Origin: Desulfosporosinus sp.
GTDB taxonomy: Bacteria; Bacillota; Desulfitobacteriia; Desulfitobacteriales; Desulfitobacteriaceae
Assembly (NCBI GenBank): GCA_031292055.1
Contig: JARLHV010000070.1
Coordinates: forward strand, 1-64,000
Length of the DNA stretch: 64,000 bases
Direction: 5' to 3'
Shown in pieces: positions 26,394-35,343 of the stretch. Positions within the stretch are counted from its first letter, which is position 1; each line of letters starts with the position of its first letter. The notes under the pieces were generated by a model that did not search any database, was not told where the DNA came from, and saw only the letters and a program-made list of their open reading frames with translations. The translations under genes were made by a program, and so were the position numbers.

Positions 26394-27165
26394 CGTTGTT
26401 CCACCTCAAGTTATCCGTCATTGTGATGTTATTCCAAAGAGAGCCAAGGGCCAGCTGAATATCCAGCCAAGAAACTCCTAAGTCGAGACACTTAGCGATG
26501 TTCTGGCAAGCCCCCTGCTCTTCCACTGGTTCCGGCCACCTTGGCATTTGGCCTATAAATTTCAAACCTTCTTGCCCCTGGTAAAAGTCGATCTTGGTTT
26601 CACGAACCACCCAAGTTGCGTTTTCTTCAACCCATACCGTTCCATTTTCCGGCCAATTTTCTTCCATTAGTTCCACCAACCAAGACTCAGGTATAAGCCA
26701 ATGTAAGCCCTGTCTTCTTTCGCATTGCCATTTCCCGTCTGTTGTCTGCCAAAGAATGGTTGGTTCAAATCCGGCCTCATTTAAAACATGCCCTATCAAG
26801 GGGCGTCCTTCTATGAAAACCGTCGGCTCAGAAATTGGCAAGATTAGTTCATCCTCCAAAATACTATGTATCAACGATTGAATCGATTGCTGATTCATTC
26901 CACGCGCAAGAGCCTTCTTTGTCCACAAATCATCTTCCGCCCCCTTAGACCCGAAAACTAATTCCGTAGCGGGAGCTAATTCCTCTGAAGAGGCCGTAGC
27001 AACACGATCAAATGGCTTCTCGAACCAACGTTCTGTGAATTCTTCGCTCAAATCCTCCGCCTCGGAAAATTCCAGCTGGATCCCTTTCAAAACGGCCCGA
27101 ACTCCCTCGATTCCGGGAGTCGCAGCAGAAGCAACCAATTGTATTCTTCGTTTTGGCCACACCAT
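26308..27165 (-). CDS. Unknown 285-residue protein between murG and murB
   Basis: I do not recognise a family. The protein begins MVWPKRRIQLVASAATP behind AAAGGAGTG at 27165; a longer frame to 27324 is translated repeat. It is acidic and tryptophan-rich and has no signal peptide or membrane helix. A central FIEGRPLIGHVLNEAGFEP and the stretch NGTVWVEENATWVVRETKI suggest a beta-rich fold. It fills the position where murC commonly lies but has no ATP-binding GTxGKTT motif, so it is not murC. Its last 28 codons overlap murB in another frame, which may mean the original stop was lost. Confidence 0.65.
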   Translation of the reverse strand: MVWPKRRIQLVASAATPGIEGVRAVLKGIQLEFSEAEDLSEEFTERWFEKPFDRVATASSEELAPATELVFGSKGAEDDLWTKKALARGMNQQSIQSLIHSILEDELILPISEPTVFIEGRPLIGHVLNEAGFEPTILWQTTDGKWQCERRQGLHWLIPESWLVELMEENWPENGTVWVEENATWVVRETKIDFYQGQEGLKFIGQMPRWPEPVEEQGACQNIAKCLDLGVSWLDIQLALGSLWNNITMTDNLRWNNDDFGWNARACGEKLSAGAAEYMEDWWNR

Positions 27166-27223
27166 GCTCACTCCTTTCCTTTGTTTACTGCCATATGCTA
27201 TGCATTGGAGTAAAAAGGTGTGA

Positions 27224-27345
27224 GCGAATTCGAGGCGCGAGGCTCGATGCACGAGGTCCGAATTTAAGATTATACACTTCGTACATTGGGATCTATTCAG
27301 TCTTGTATTTCTTATTTCGAACATCGAACCTCGCGCCTCGCGCTA
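27224..27345. repeat. Family A repeat between murG and the unknown gene
   Basis: Left arm CGAGGCGCGAGGCTCGATGC and ACGAGGTCCGAA is mirrored by TTCGAACATCGAACCTCGCG and CCTCGCGC on the right. The right arm abuts the murG stop. Confidence 0.65.
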
Positions 27346-28452
27346 GTGCCAGGCAGTTGACCTACAAAGATCTACAATTTTATTTAAAGCCTGCGGTTGT
27401 GCCAATGTCTGAGCAGCTACTCCCATTTTAGTAAGTAGCTTAGGTTGAGAAATCAGCCTCTCCACTTCTAGCCACAAGCGTTCTCCGTTTAATTCTGAGT
27501 CCAAAATAATTTGAGCTGCGCCAGCTTGAACGAGAGCCTGGGCATTATGTTCTTGATGGTTCTCCGCTGCATACGGGTAAGGAATTAGCACACTGGGGAT
27601 ACCTGTAATCATCAACTCCGCCAACGATGCCGCCCCTGCCCGTCCGATGAAGATGTTCGCACAAGCTAAGGCTTCCGGCATATCTTTCAAATACTCTAGG
27701 ACGCACCACTCAGGACGTTCCCAAGCGATTGCCCTTTTCTTTAATCCTGCAATGGTTTCCGTATACGTCGTTTTTCCGGTTGCCCATATCACCTGAATAT
27801 CCGAGCGCGATTCAAGCTGCGCTAAGACCTCAATCATGGCTTGATTTAACGTGCGCGCCCCTCTGCTTCCACCCGTCACCAGTAACGTCAAGCGATCCGA
27901 TCGTAACTTAAAGTGCTTTGCCCCCACTTCTCTTGACACCTGTCCAATTTCCGGACGGACAGGGAGACCAACGAGTTCCAGCTTTTTCTTAACCCCAAAA
28001 CGTTCCATACTCTCGGGAAACGTCACCATGACACGGCGTACAAACCGTGCCAAAAGACGATTGGTGATCCCAGGCAAAGCGTTTTGCTCATGGAGCAAGG
28101 TTGGAATATTAAAAAGGGCAGCCGTCAAAACAACCGGTCCAGACACATATCCTCCGGTCCCTACCACAAGGTCCGGATGAAACTGACGCAATAACTTCTT
28201 CGTCTCCCAAAGAGCCTTGAAACTTCTGCCTAAAACTTTTATCGTCTCCAAGCTTAATCTGCGCGGAAGTCCTTTTCCTGAAATCCCCGCAAATGTAATC
28301 CCCGCTTCTGGCACTAAACGCGCTTCCATTCCATCCCGAATGCCCACATAGAGAATTTGGGTCTCAGGATCACGCGCCAATAACCCTTTGGCAATAGCTA
28401 AAGCTGGATAAATATGCCCGCCTGTTCCACCACCAGTCAAGATTACACGCAC
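27343..28452 (-). CDS. murG: Lipid II synthase, UDP-GlcNAc:lipid I transferase
   Basis: 369-residue membrane-associated GT28 glycosyltransferase that adds GlcNAc to lipid I. The glycine-rich loop GGTGGHIYPALAIAKG (7-22), the second GTGGYVSGPVV loop and the nucleotide site GRAGAASLAELMITGIPSVL are present. The start is a GTG behind AAGGGG. It begins 16 bases after ftsW stops. Confidence 0.96.
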   Translation of the reverse strand: MRVILTGGGTGGHIYPALAIAKGLLARDPETQILYVGIRDGMEARLVPEAGITFAGISGKGLPRRLSLETIKVLGRSFKALWETKKLLRQFHPDLVVGTGGYVSGPVVLTAALFNIPTLLHEQNALPGITNRLLARFVRRVMVTFPESMERFGVKKKLELVGLPVRPEIGQVSREVGAKHFKLRSDRLTLLVTGGSRGARTLNQAMIEVLAQLESRSDIQVIWATGKTTYTETIAGLKKRAIAWERPEWCVLEYLKDMPEALACANIFIGRAGAASLAELMITGIPSVLIPYPYAAENHQEHNAQALVQAGAAQIILDSELNGERLWLEVERLISQPKLLTKMGVAAQTLAQPQALNKIVDLCRSTAWH

Positions 28453-28468
28453 CTGCTCTACCCCTTTC

Positions 28469-29563
28469 TCACCTTATTTCTCTGGAAATATTTAGCAGTA
28501 GCCCAACGCCAAGCATCGTAAACACCAGCGATGTACCCCCATAACTTATAAACGGTAAAGTAATCCCGGTGACTGGCAATACCCCGCTAACGACACCCAT
28601 GTTGATCATCGCCTGAATGGAGACCATGGCAGTTAAACCCACCGCGAGAAAACCCGTAAAAGCGTCCGGTGCCCTCATTGCCACCCGAAACCCCCGCCAG
28701 GCGAAGAGAAAGAAAAGTAAGACCACCAAACTCGCACCGATAAAACCCAGCTCCTCCCCAATCATAGCAAAGATGAAATCCGTATGGTTTTCTGGCAAAT
28801 AAAGAAACTTCTGACGACTTTGCCCTAAGCCCAGACCAAATAATCCACCCGGGCCCAGCGCTAAAAGTGCTTGAATCGTTTGATAGCCATTTCCCAACGG
28901 GTCAGCCCACGGATCCAAAAAGGCAAAGATACGCCGCATGCGGTAGGGAGCGGCTGCAATAGCCGCAACCACTAAACCGAGCCCAGACCCTGCTAAAGCC
29001 AGAATATGCCCGGCCCTTGCTCCTGCCGCGATCAACATAAAGAACGTAGTAGCCGCTATAACCAAGGTCGTACCAAGATCCGGTTGAAGCATAATCAGGC
29101 CTGCAATCAACCCCATCAAACCGAGAATAGGCAGTACTCCTTTACGAAACGATTGGATCTTGTGAGGATCAAGAGCTAGAACATGAGCCATTACCAACAC
29201 CATGGAAAGCTTAATGACCTCCGAGGGTTGAATCGACAACGGTCCAAGTCCAATCCAACGGTCAGCGCCATTAACCCTGCGCCCGATTCCCGGGATTTTA
29301 ACCGCCACCAATAAGGCAATCGCAAGGTAAAGTGCTGGCTTAGCAAATCTCCGCAACAAACGCAGATCGACCCACATACTCGCGATCATCGCTACGACTC
29401 CCATCGTAACCCATACTATCTCCATTTTTAGAAAGTGATAGGGATCATCGAACTGTATGTACCCTCTGACAGCACTTGAGCTGTATACCATGACAAACCC
29501 TATCCCTAACAGAGCCCCAATCGCTCCCAGCAGGACCAAATCTGGTCGGTGCAGCCTGCGCAT
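28469..29563 (-). CDS. ftsW: SEDS peptidoglycan polymerase FtsW/SpoVE
   Basis: 364-residue integral membrane protein with about ten helices. SEDS signatures include KMEIVWVTMGVVAM, GIGRRVNGADRWIGLGPLSI, QPSEVIKLS, FMLIAAGARAGHIL, LPENHTDFIFAMIGEELGF and GITLPFISYGGTSL. It polymerises lipid II at the septum with a class B PBP. In spore-formers the dcw copy may act as FtsW, SpoVE or both; only one is present here. Confidence 0.95.
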   Translation of the reverse strand: MRRLHRPDLVLLGAIGALLGIGFVMVYSSSAVRGYIQFDDPYHFLKMEIVWVTMGVVAMIASMWVDLRLLRRFAKPALYLAIALLVAVKIPGIGRRVNGADRWIGLGPLSIQPSEVIKLSMVLVMAHVLALDPHKIQSFRKGVLPILGLMGLIAGLIMLQPDLGTTLVIAATTFFMLIAAGARAGHILALAGSGLGLVVAAIAAAPYRMRRIFAFLDPWADPLGNGYQTIQALLALGPGGLFGLGLGQSRQKFLYLPENHTDFIFAMIGEELGFIGASLVVLLFFLFAWRGFRVAMRAPDAFTGFLAVGLTAMVSIQAMINMGVVSGVLPVTGITLPFISYGGTSLVFTMLGVGLLLNISREIR

Positions 29564-29583
29564 GTATAGTTTCCCCCTTATTA

Positions 29584-30954
29584 TTAAATGGGTTCTCTAT
29601 AATGCCTACGCACTAACTCCTTAAACAATTCCCCTCTTTCTTCATAACTTTTAAACATATCCCAACTTGTACAAGCAGGGGATAACATTACGACATCACC
29701 AGGTAGCGCTTCAGCGATTGCTTTTTCTACCCCATCCTCAAATGTGCTCGCCCTAATAATTCTCTGTACGCCTTCATCGCGCGCCGCCTGCTCCATCTCA
29801 TCCGCCGCTAACCCCAACAAAACTAAGCTTTTGACCTTAACCCGCACAACTTTCATAAAATCATGAAAATCAAGTCCTTTGTTCTTCCCCCCCGCAATCA
29901 GCACCAAAGGTTCCTCAAACGCCAGCAAGGCCTTGGTGGCCGCATCTGTATTAGTCCCTTTAGAATCATTCACAAAAAGGATCTCCTCAAAAGTCCCCAC
30001 AATTTCTTCTCGGTGCTCCACCCCTTTGAACTGACGGAGTCCTTCAGCAATCTCAGTCCAAGAAAGCCCTAACGCTTTCGCCGCCGCCGCAGCAGCCATA
30101 ACATTTTCCAGATTATGAGCCCCACGAAGTTGAAGTTCTTGCGGGGAAATAATTGGAATCATAGTCCGCTTTTCCTTTTCCGTGTATACAATCTGGTCGT
30201 GCCAAAGACTAATCCCATCCTGCAAAAAAGAGGTTGGGCTAAAATATAAGACCCTACTTCTCAATTTCGGTCCCAGATCCCGAACTAAGGGATCATCCCA
30301 ATTTAAGATCGCCAAATCTGTAGCTGTTTGATTTTTGAAAATTCGAGTTTTCGCCGCAAGATAGGCTTCTAAACTGCCATGCCTGTCCAAATGATCCGGA
30401 GTAAGATTTAGTAAAATCGCCACATGAACACGGAGTTTATCGATAAACTCCAGTTGAAAACTGGAAAGTTCAGCTACCACAATGCTGTTCTCTTCCATTC
30501 CATCCACTTGCCCGCTTAAAGCCACGCCAATATTTCCGGCAACGACCGTCGGTAGACCCGTTCGTTTCGCTAATTCACCAAGCAAGGTGGTGGTCGTCGT
30601 TTTCCCATTGGTACCAGTTACCCCAGCACAAAGAGCAGGACAATCGTACATTGCCAACTCAACTTCACTCCAGACAGAAACACCTTGGGAGATGCCCTCC
30701 TGTACGAGAGAGAGCTTGGGAGATACCCCCGGAGATAAAACAATAAGTTCTGGGGTAACCGCTCTTAATTCAGGTACACTGCCCAGAAGCAAATGCGCCC
30801 GATCAAGTTCCAACTCCTCAACACCTGTGAGCTGCTCCAATGCCTTACCGTCGGTAAGAAAAACCTCCGCGCCCAAACGCTGAAGTTTCCGAACAGCCGC
30901 TTGACCACTTAGACCTGCACCTATGACTAAAACACGTTTCTTCAACCAATTCAC
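29584..30954 (-). CDS. murD: UDP-N-acetylmuramoylalanine-D-glutamate ligase
   Basis: 456-residue cytoplasmic ATP-dependent ligase. N-terminal Rossmann-type domain VLVIGAGLSGQAAV, central ATPase motif GVTGTNGKTTTTTLLGELAK, then LNLTPDHLDRHGSL and C-terminal NDSKGTNTDAATKALLAF. It adds D-Glu to UDP-MurNAc-L-Ala. The start is a GTG behind GGAGG. A 369-base gap with repeats separates it from mraY. Confidence 0.96.
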   Translation of the reverse strand: MNWLKKRVLVIGAGLSGQAAVRKLQRLGAEVFLTDGKALEQLTGVEELELDRAHLLLGSVPELRAVTPELIVLSPGVSPKLSLVQEGISQGVSVWSEVELAMYDCPALCAGVTGTNGKTTTTTLLGELAKRTGLPTVVAGNIGVALSGQVDGMEENSIVVAELSSFQLEFIDKLRVHVAILLNLTPDHLDRHGSLEAYLAAKTRIFKNQTATDLAILNWDDPLVRDLGPKLRSRVLYFSPTSFLQDGISLWHDQIVYTEKEKRTMIPIISPQELQLRGAHNLENVMAAAAAAKALGLSWTEIAEGLRQFKGVEHREEIVGTFEEILFVNDSKGTNTDAATKALLAFEEPLVLIAGGKNKGLDFHDFMKVVRVKVKSLVLLGLAADEMEQAARDEGVQRIIRASTFEDGVEKAIAEALPGDVVMLSPACTSWDMFKSYEERGELFKELVRRHYREPI

Positions 30955-31323
30955 TTTAGTAATCCTCCGTTTCTTACCTTCAGAACAATAATAATCCGCT
31001 TCGACGGACGCAAGGGGGGACGGTTCTGACTTGCATACCCTCTTGCGTGCTCTCTTAGCAAAGACACTTCCTCTTCCAAGTCTTTCTCAAAGGCACTTCC
31101 GTTCAATTACGCCGCTCCAAGCACTGCTGTGCATCGAGGAAGTGGAGACGATTCCCAACTAGCATTTGAACTCTCCGTAGAAATTTTTTTATATAGTCTC
31201 AAAGAAATTGATGACTGTTAAACCGATATGCGAGCAAGTATGCAAGCAAGGCAAGCAAAAACCGTCCCCACTTGCATGCAAGCAAGTGTGCAACCGAGAA
31301 CCGTCCCCACTTCACTTGCACCC
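30955..31323. repeat. Gap between mraY and murD with family B repeats, no gene
   Basis: No gene is seen. Two stretches of family B sequence occur: one at 31012-31060 (GGGGGACGGTTCTGACTTGC) and a double one at 31215-31318, in which ACCGTCCCCACTTGCATGC and ACCGTCCCCACTTCACTTGC are tandem, each next to TGCAAGCAAG runs. The GGGGACGGTT core is a dispersed repeat in several Peptococcaceae as I recall. Its tandem copies end two bases before the mraY stop. Confidence 0.6.
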
Positions 31324-32331
31324 CTATCCCAGAGTTGGAATATACCCAATGATACCCAAAATAGCACAAAGCAACGCCACAGACCAAAAAACAATCACTA
31401 CTTTCCATTCGGCCCAGCCTACAAGTTCAAAGTGATGATGAAGCGGACTCATCCGAAAGACCCGTTTTCCTCGAGTTTGAAAAGAAATGACCTGAATAAT
31501 TACCGAGAGCGCTTCCACTGCGAATAATCCTCCGATAACTATCAGGACTAATTCACTCTTCGTGAGTACAGCCAAACTAACTAAGGCTCCGCCTAAGGCT
31601 AACGACCCCGTATCCCCCATGAAGACTCGAGCGGGGTAAGTATTAACGCGCAAAAATCCAAGGCAGCCACCCACCAAGGCGGCAGCAAAAACTGCCATAT
31701 CTGTCTCATGTGCCAGTACCGCAACCCCACCTCCTTGGATAGCAGCCAGGAGAGCAATCACAACATAGCTAATTCCGGCAAACATCGTGCTTCCCGCTGC
31801 CAAACCATCCAGCCCATCGGTAAGATTCACAGCATTCGTCATGACCACGATCACTACCGAAATCAAGCAATAATAAAACCAGCCCAGCTCCAAATGGATG
31901 GACGTGAAAGGAAGAGCAACATCTGTTCCTCGTCCCAGCCAATGGACGGACACCCACATCAAAACAAAGGCCAGGCCAAATTGCCCGATAAGTTTTTGAT
32001 AGGCCCGCAGCCCCAAGGAACGATGCATCACTACTTTAATAAAATCATCAATAAATCCGATTAAGCCAAATCCTAAAGTGATTCCCACTAACGTCACCAT
32101 TTCCAAGGAAGTAGGTTGCTCTGCCGTAACCAAAGCACTCACAATAATGCCGACGAGAAAAATAACACCACCCATCGTTGGGGTGCCAGCTTTTTTCAGG
32201 TGTCTTTTCGGACCATCATCGCGTATCGTTTGACCGAACTTAAGTATCTTTAAGATCGGTATCAAAAAAGGACTCAGAACCAACGTGATAATAAGGGCCA
32301 ATCCTGCCGCCAAGACCAAACGCTCAGACAT
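31324..32331 (-). CDS. mraY: Phospho-N-acetylmuramoyl-pentapeptide transferase
   Basis: 335-residue polytopic membrane enzyme (about ten helices) that makes lipid I. Catalytic and substrate motifs: [58 protein letters not shown] and the [10 protein letters not shown] histidine loop. It follows murF by 15 bases. Confidence 0.97.
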   Translation of the reverse strand: MSERLVLAAGLALIITLVLSPFLIPILKILKFGQTIRDDGPKRHLKKAGTPTMGGVIFLVGIIVSALVTAEQPTSLEMVTLVGITLGFGLIGFIDDFIKVVMHRSLGLRAYQKLIGQFGLAFVLMWVSVHWLGRGTDVALPFTSIHLELGWFYYCLISVVIVVMTNAVNLTDGLDGLAAGSTMFAGISYVVIALLAAIQGGGVAVLAHETDMAVFAAALVGGCLGFLRVNTYPARVFMGDTGSLALGGALVSLAVLTKSELVLIVIGGLFAVEALSVIIQVISFQTRGKRVFRMSPLHHHFELVGWAEWKVVIVFWSVALLCAILGIIGYIPTLG

Positions 32332-32346
32332 GCGCTACTCCATCCT

Positions 32347-33768
32347 TTACTCTGATTCTTCGAGTTGAGCTGTGATCTCTTCCATTTTCATTCCTCGTGA
32401 CCCTTTGATCAAAACCCATATCCCCGGTCCAAATAGCTCGAGGAGATCCTTTGCTTTCGTCACTGCTTCCTCGCGTGTCGACGTCACCTTGATGTGTTCT
32501 TCTGCGTATCCCGCCGACCGTGCCCCTTGGGCGATCTGTTCTGCCAATTGGCCCACGGTAATTAATTCATTGACTCCTAGCTTTGCAAGAGTTTCTCCAA
32601 CGTCACGATGACCTGATTCTGACGCAGTTCCTAGTTCATACATTTCGCCCAAAATTGCAAGCGTCTTGTTTTCACCCGCTCGCTCCTTGAGAATCTGCAA
32701 CGAAGCTTGCATCGAAGTAGGATTCGCATTATAGACATCGTTAAGGAGAGTGGCTCCAAAGATCCCATAACGCACCTCTAAGCGCATTTTGGACAATTCT
32801 AACTTAGCCAGTCCCGCACACCCTTCAGCCAACGAAACACCAAGAACTTTACCTACAGCTAGCGCTGCCAAGGCATCCAAGACATTGTGTTTACCAGGTA
32901 GTGGGAGATTAGCCGTGGCTATTTCCCCCCGATAATTCACGTCAAACGTCGTGCCTAAGGCACCCCATGGTCGTAGCTGAGCCCCTTTAATGTCTGGCTC
33001 GGCAAAAGCCCCTTCAATGCCGTAGAATCGGATTGAATGGAGATCCTGCTTTGCCATTTGTACAGAAAATAAATCCTCAGCGTTAATGATAACACTTCCA
33101 TCGGGTGGCAGAGCCTCAATTAGCTCCCACTTCGCCTGGGTAATCCGCTCCTGCGTCAACAAAAGTTCTAAATGCGTTGTGCCAATATTGGTGATCACCC
33201 CAATATCCGGTTTCGCGATCTCACATAAGGCTTTAATCTCGCCTAAGCCACGCATTCCCATCTCAAGAACCAAAATCTCAGTACCAAGTGGTGCATTGAG
33301 GACCGTTAACGGTAACCCTAGCTCATTGTTATGATTTTCCTGATTGCGATAAACGTGAAAGTGCGGAGACAGGACCGCAGCAATCATATCTTTCGTGGTA
33401 GTTTTTCCATTGCTCCCAGTCACACCAACCACTTTAGCTCCTAGTTTTAAACGCCAAGCCTGCGCTAATTCCTGCAGCGCTGTAAATACAGACTTCACGA
33501 GCAGAAGGGCCTTACCTTCCGGAACACTTGGGGTCTTTTCTGGCCCTTGAAAGCGAGCTGCTTTTGCAACTACCAGAACTGCCCCTTTTTTCCAGACAGC
33601 CTCAATAAAATCATGGCCGTCCACTTGCTCCCCAGGTAGAGCAAAAAACATTTCCCCACCTTGAGCCTGGCGACTATCTATAATGCACCCTTGAACCTCC
33701 AGATCAGAATCTCCGATCACTGTCCCTTGCACTATCTGGGCTACCGCTTCAACGGTCCACTTGTCCAT
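32347..33768 (-). CDS. murF: UDP-MurNAc-tripeptide--D-alanyl-D-alanine ligase
   Basis: 473-residue ATP-dependent ligase that adds D-Ala-D-Ala. ATPase loop VVGVTGSNGKTTTKDMIAAV, EMGMRGLGEI, NDVYNANPTSMQASL and ILGEMYELG are typical. The start codon overlaps the murE 3' end by 20 bases, behind AGGAGG. Full length. Confidence 0.96.
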   Translation of the reverse strand: MDKWTVEAVAQIVQGTVIGDSDLEVQGCIIDSRQAQGGEMFFALPGEQVDGHDFIEAVWKKGAVLVVAKAARFQGPEKTPSVPEGKALLLVKSVFTALQELAQAWRLKLGAKVVGVTGSNGKTTTKDMIAAVLSPHFHVYRNQENHNNELGLPLTVLNAPLGTEILVLEMGMRGLGEIKALCEIAKPDIGVITNIGTTHLELLLTQERITQAKWELIEALPPDGSVIINAEDLFSVQMAKQDLHSIRFYGIEGAFAEPDIKGAQLRPWGALGTTFDVNYRGEIATANLPLPGKHNVLDALAALAVGKVLGVSLAEGCAGLAKLELSKMRLEVRYGIFGATLLNDVYNANPTSMQASLQILKERAGENKTLAILGEMYELGTASESGHRDVGETLAKLGVNELITVGQLAEQIAQGARSAGYAEEHIKVTSTREEAVTKAKDLLELFGPGIWVLIKGSRGMKMEEITAQLEESE

Positions 33769-35236
33769 ACCCCAGTCCTCCTAATGCTTCACGCGCTACT
33801 TCCCGGTCATCAAACGGCTGAACCTCTGTCCCAAAGATCTGATAGGTTTCGTGTCCTTTGCCTGCGATCAAAATAGTATCTCCTGGATTCGCCATACGAC
33901 AAGCGCTCTCGATGGCTTCCCGTCTATCACGCAACGCGACATAATCAACTCCAGAAACTCCACTTAGTATCTCTTGAATAATTTGATCAGGGTCTTCCGT
34001 GCGGGGATTGTCCGAAGTTACTATGATAGAATCACTCCAATGTGAGGCAACTGCTCCCATAAGCGGACGTTTGCCTCGATCTCGGTCTCCTCCACACCCT
34101 AAGACTGTAATCAGTCTCCCTTTGGTAAACCCCCGAGCGGTACGCACAACGTTTTCCAGACCATCAGGCGTATGCGCATAATCCACAATCACTTGGAACG
34201 GTTGTCCGAGACGAATACTTTCAAAGCGCCCCGGCACACCCGCTATTTCAGCCAGAGCTTCCGCAACAGCTGCTTTATCATACCCTCTCTCGACACCCCA
34301 AACAAACGCCGCTAAAGCATTATAAACGCTAAAAATCCCTGGAGTAGCATACCGTATCTCCTGTATATCCTCATGAAAACGAACCAGAAAGCGTACACCC
34401 TCCGAGGTGACTTCCACATTCTCAGCCCGGTAATCCACTGCATTGTGAATCCCATAACTCACGACCCGCGCAGCCGAAGCTTTACGCAGGTTAAAGAATG
34501 CGGAATCGTCTCCATTTAAAATGCTTATTTGAGACTGCTTTATCCCTTTTAGATTTGAAAACAAACGGGTTTTAGCGCGCAGATAGTCCTCCATAGTCTT
34601 ATGATAATCCAAATGGTCTTGTGTCAAATTTGTAAAAATACCGACATCAAATTCGCAACCGACGACGCGGCCAAGATCCAAGGCATGGGATGACACTTCC
34701 ATGACTGCAAGGCTTACCCCTTCCGCAACCATCTCCCCTAAAAGCTTTTGAATTTCAATGGCTTCTGGGGTTGTTCTCTCCCCTGTAATATCTCGCCCGT
34801 TAATCCTAGAACCGAGCGTTCCAATTAAACCAACCTTCTTACCTTGCTTTGTCCCGATTTTCTCAATAAGGTAAGTAATTGTCGTTTTTCCATTCGTACC
34901 CGTCACACCAACCAACTCCAGTTGTTGGCTGGGACAGCCATAAACTTTGGCCGCTAATAAGCCCAGGACTTGGCGAACATTAGAAACCTTTACTTGAGGA
35001 ACATCGAGTGGTAAAAAACGCTCCACGACTAAGGCCACAGCTCCTGAAGCGATGGCCCCCGCCGCAAAGTCATGGCCGTCTACCTGAAATCCTGGGACAC
35101 ACCCATAAAGATCACCCGGCTGAACACGCCGCGAATCCATTGACACCCCCTTGACGATGACTTGAATATCCCCAGATGAGGCCTGTACCTCGATTCCATT
35201 AATAATTTCTAACAGTGATTTGCTCGCTATGGGCAT
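33749..35236 (-). CDS. murE: UDP-MurNAc-tripeptide synthetase, meso-DAP type
   Basis: 495-residue ligase that adds the third stem residue. ATPase motif GVTGTNGKTTITYLIEKIG, then LTQDHLDYHKTMEDYLRAK and VDYAHTPDGLENVV. The specificity loop reads TSDNPRTEDP; DNPR is the pattern of meso-diaminopimelate enzymes (lysine enzymes differ), so the cell wall is predicted to be DAP-type. It overlaps murF by 20 bases. Confidence 0.95.
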   Translation of the reverse strand: MPIASKSLLEIINGIEVQASSGDIQVIVKGVSMDSRRVQPGDLYGCVPGFQVDGHDFAAGAIASGAVALVVERFLPLDVPQVKVSNVRQVLGLLAAKVYGCPSQQLELVGVTGTNGKTTITYLIEKIGTKQGKKVGLIGTLGSRINGRDITGERTTPEAIEIQKLLGEMVAEGVSLAVMEVSSHALDLGRVVGCEFDVGIFTNLTQDHLDYHKTMEDYLRAKTRLFSNLKGIKQSQISILNGDDSAFFNLRKASAARVVSYGIHNAVDYRAENVEVTSEGVRFLVRFHEDIQEIRYATPGIFSVYNALAAFVWGVERGYDKAAVAEALAEIAGVPGRFESIRLGQPFQVIVDYAHTPDGLENVVRTARGFTKGRLITVLGCGGDRDRGKRPLMGAVASHWSDSIIVTSDNPRTEDPDQIIQEILSGVSGVDYVALRDRREAIESACRMANPGDTILIAGKGHETYQIFGTEVQPFDDREVAREALGGLGYGQVDR

Positions 35237-35343
35237 TCCTCATCATTCCTTCCCAACGTTTTTCAAGTCTACACGCCATCAGAATCATCTTACCTAAGGT
35301 TATTATAGACAATTTGCAGCTTCAACAGACCTTAAACAGTCAA

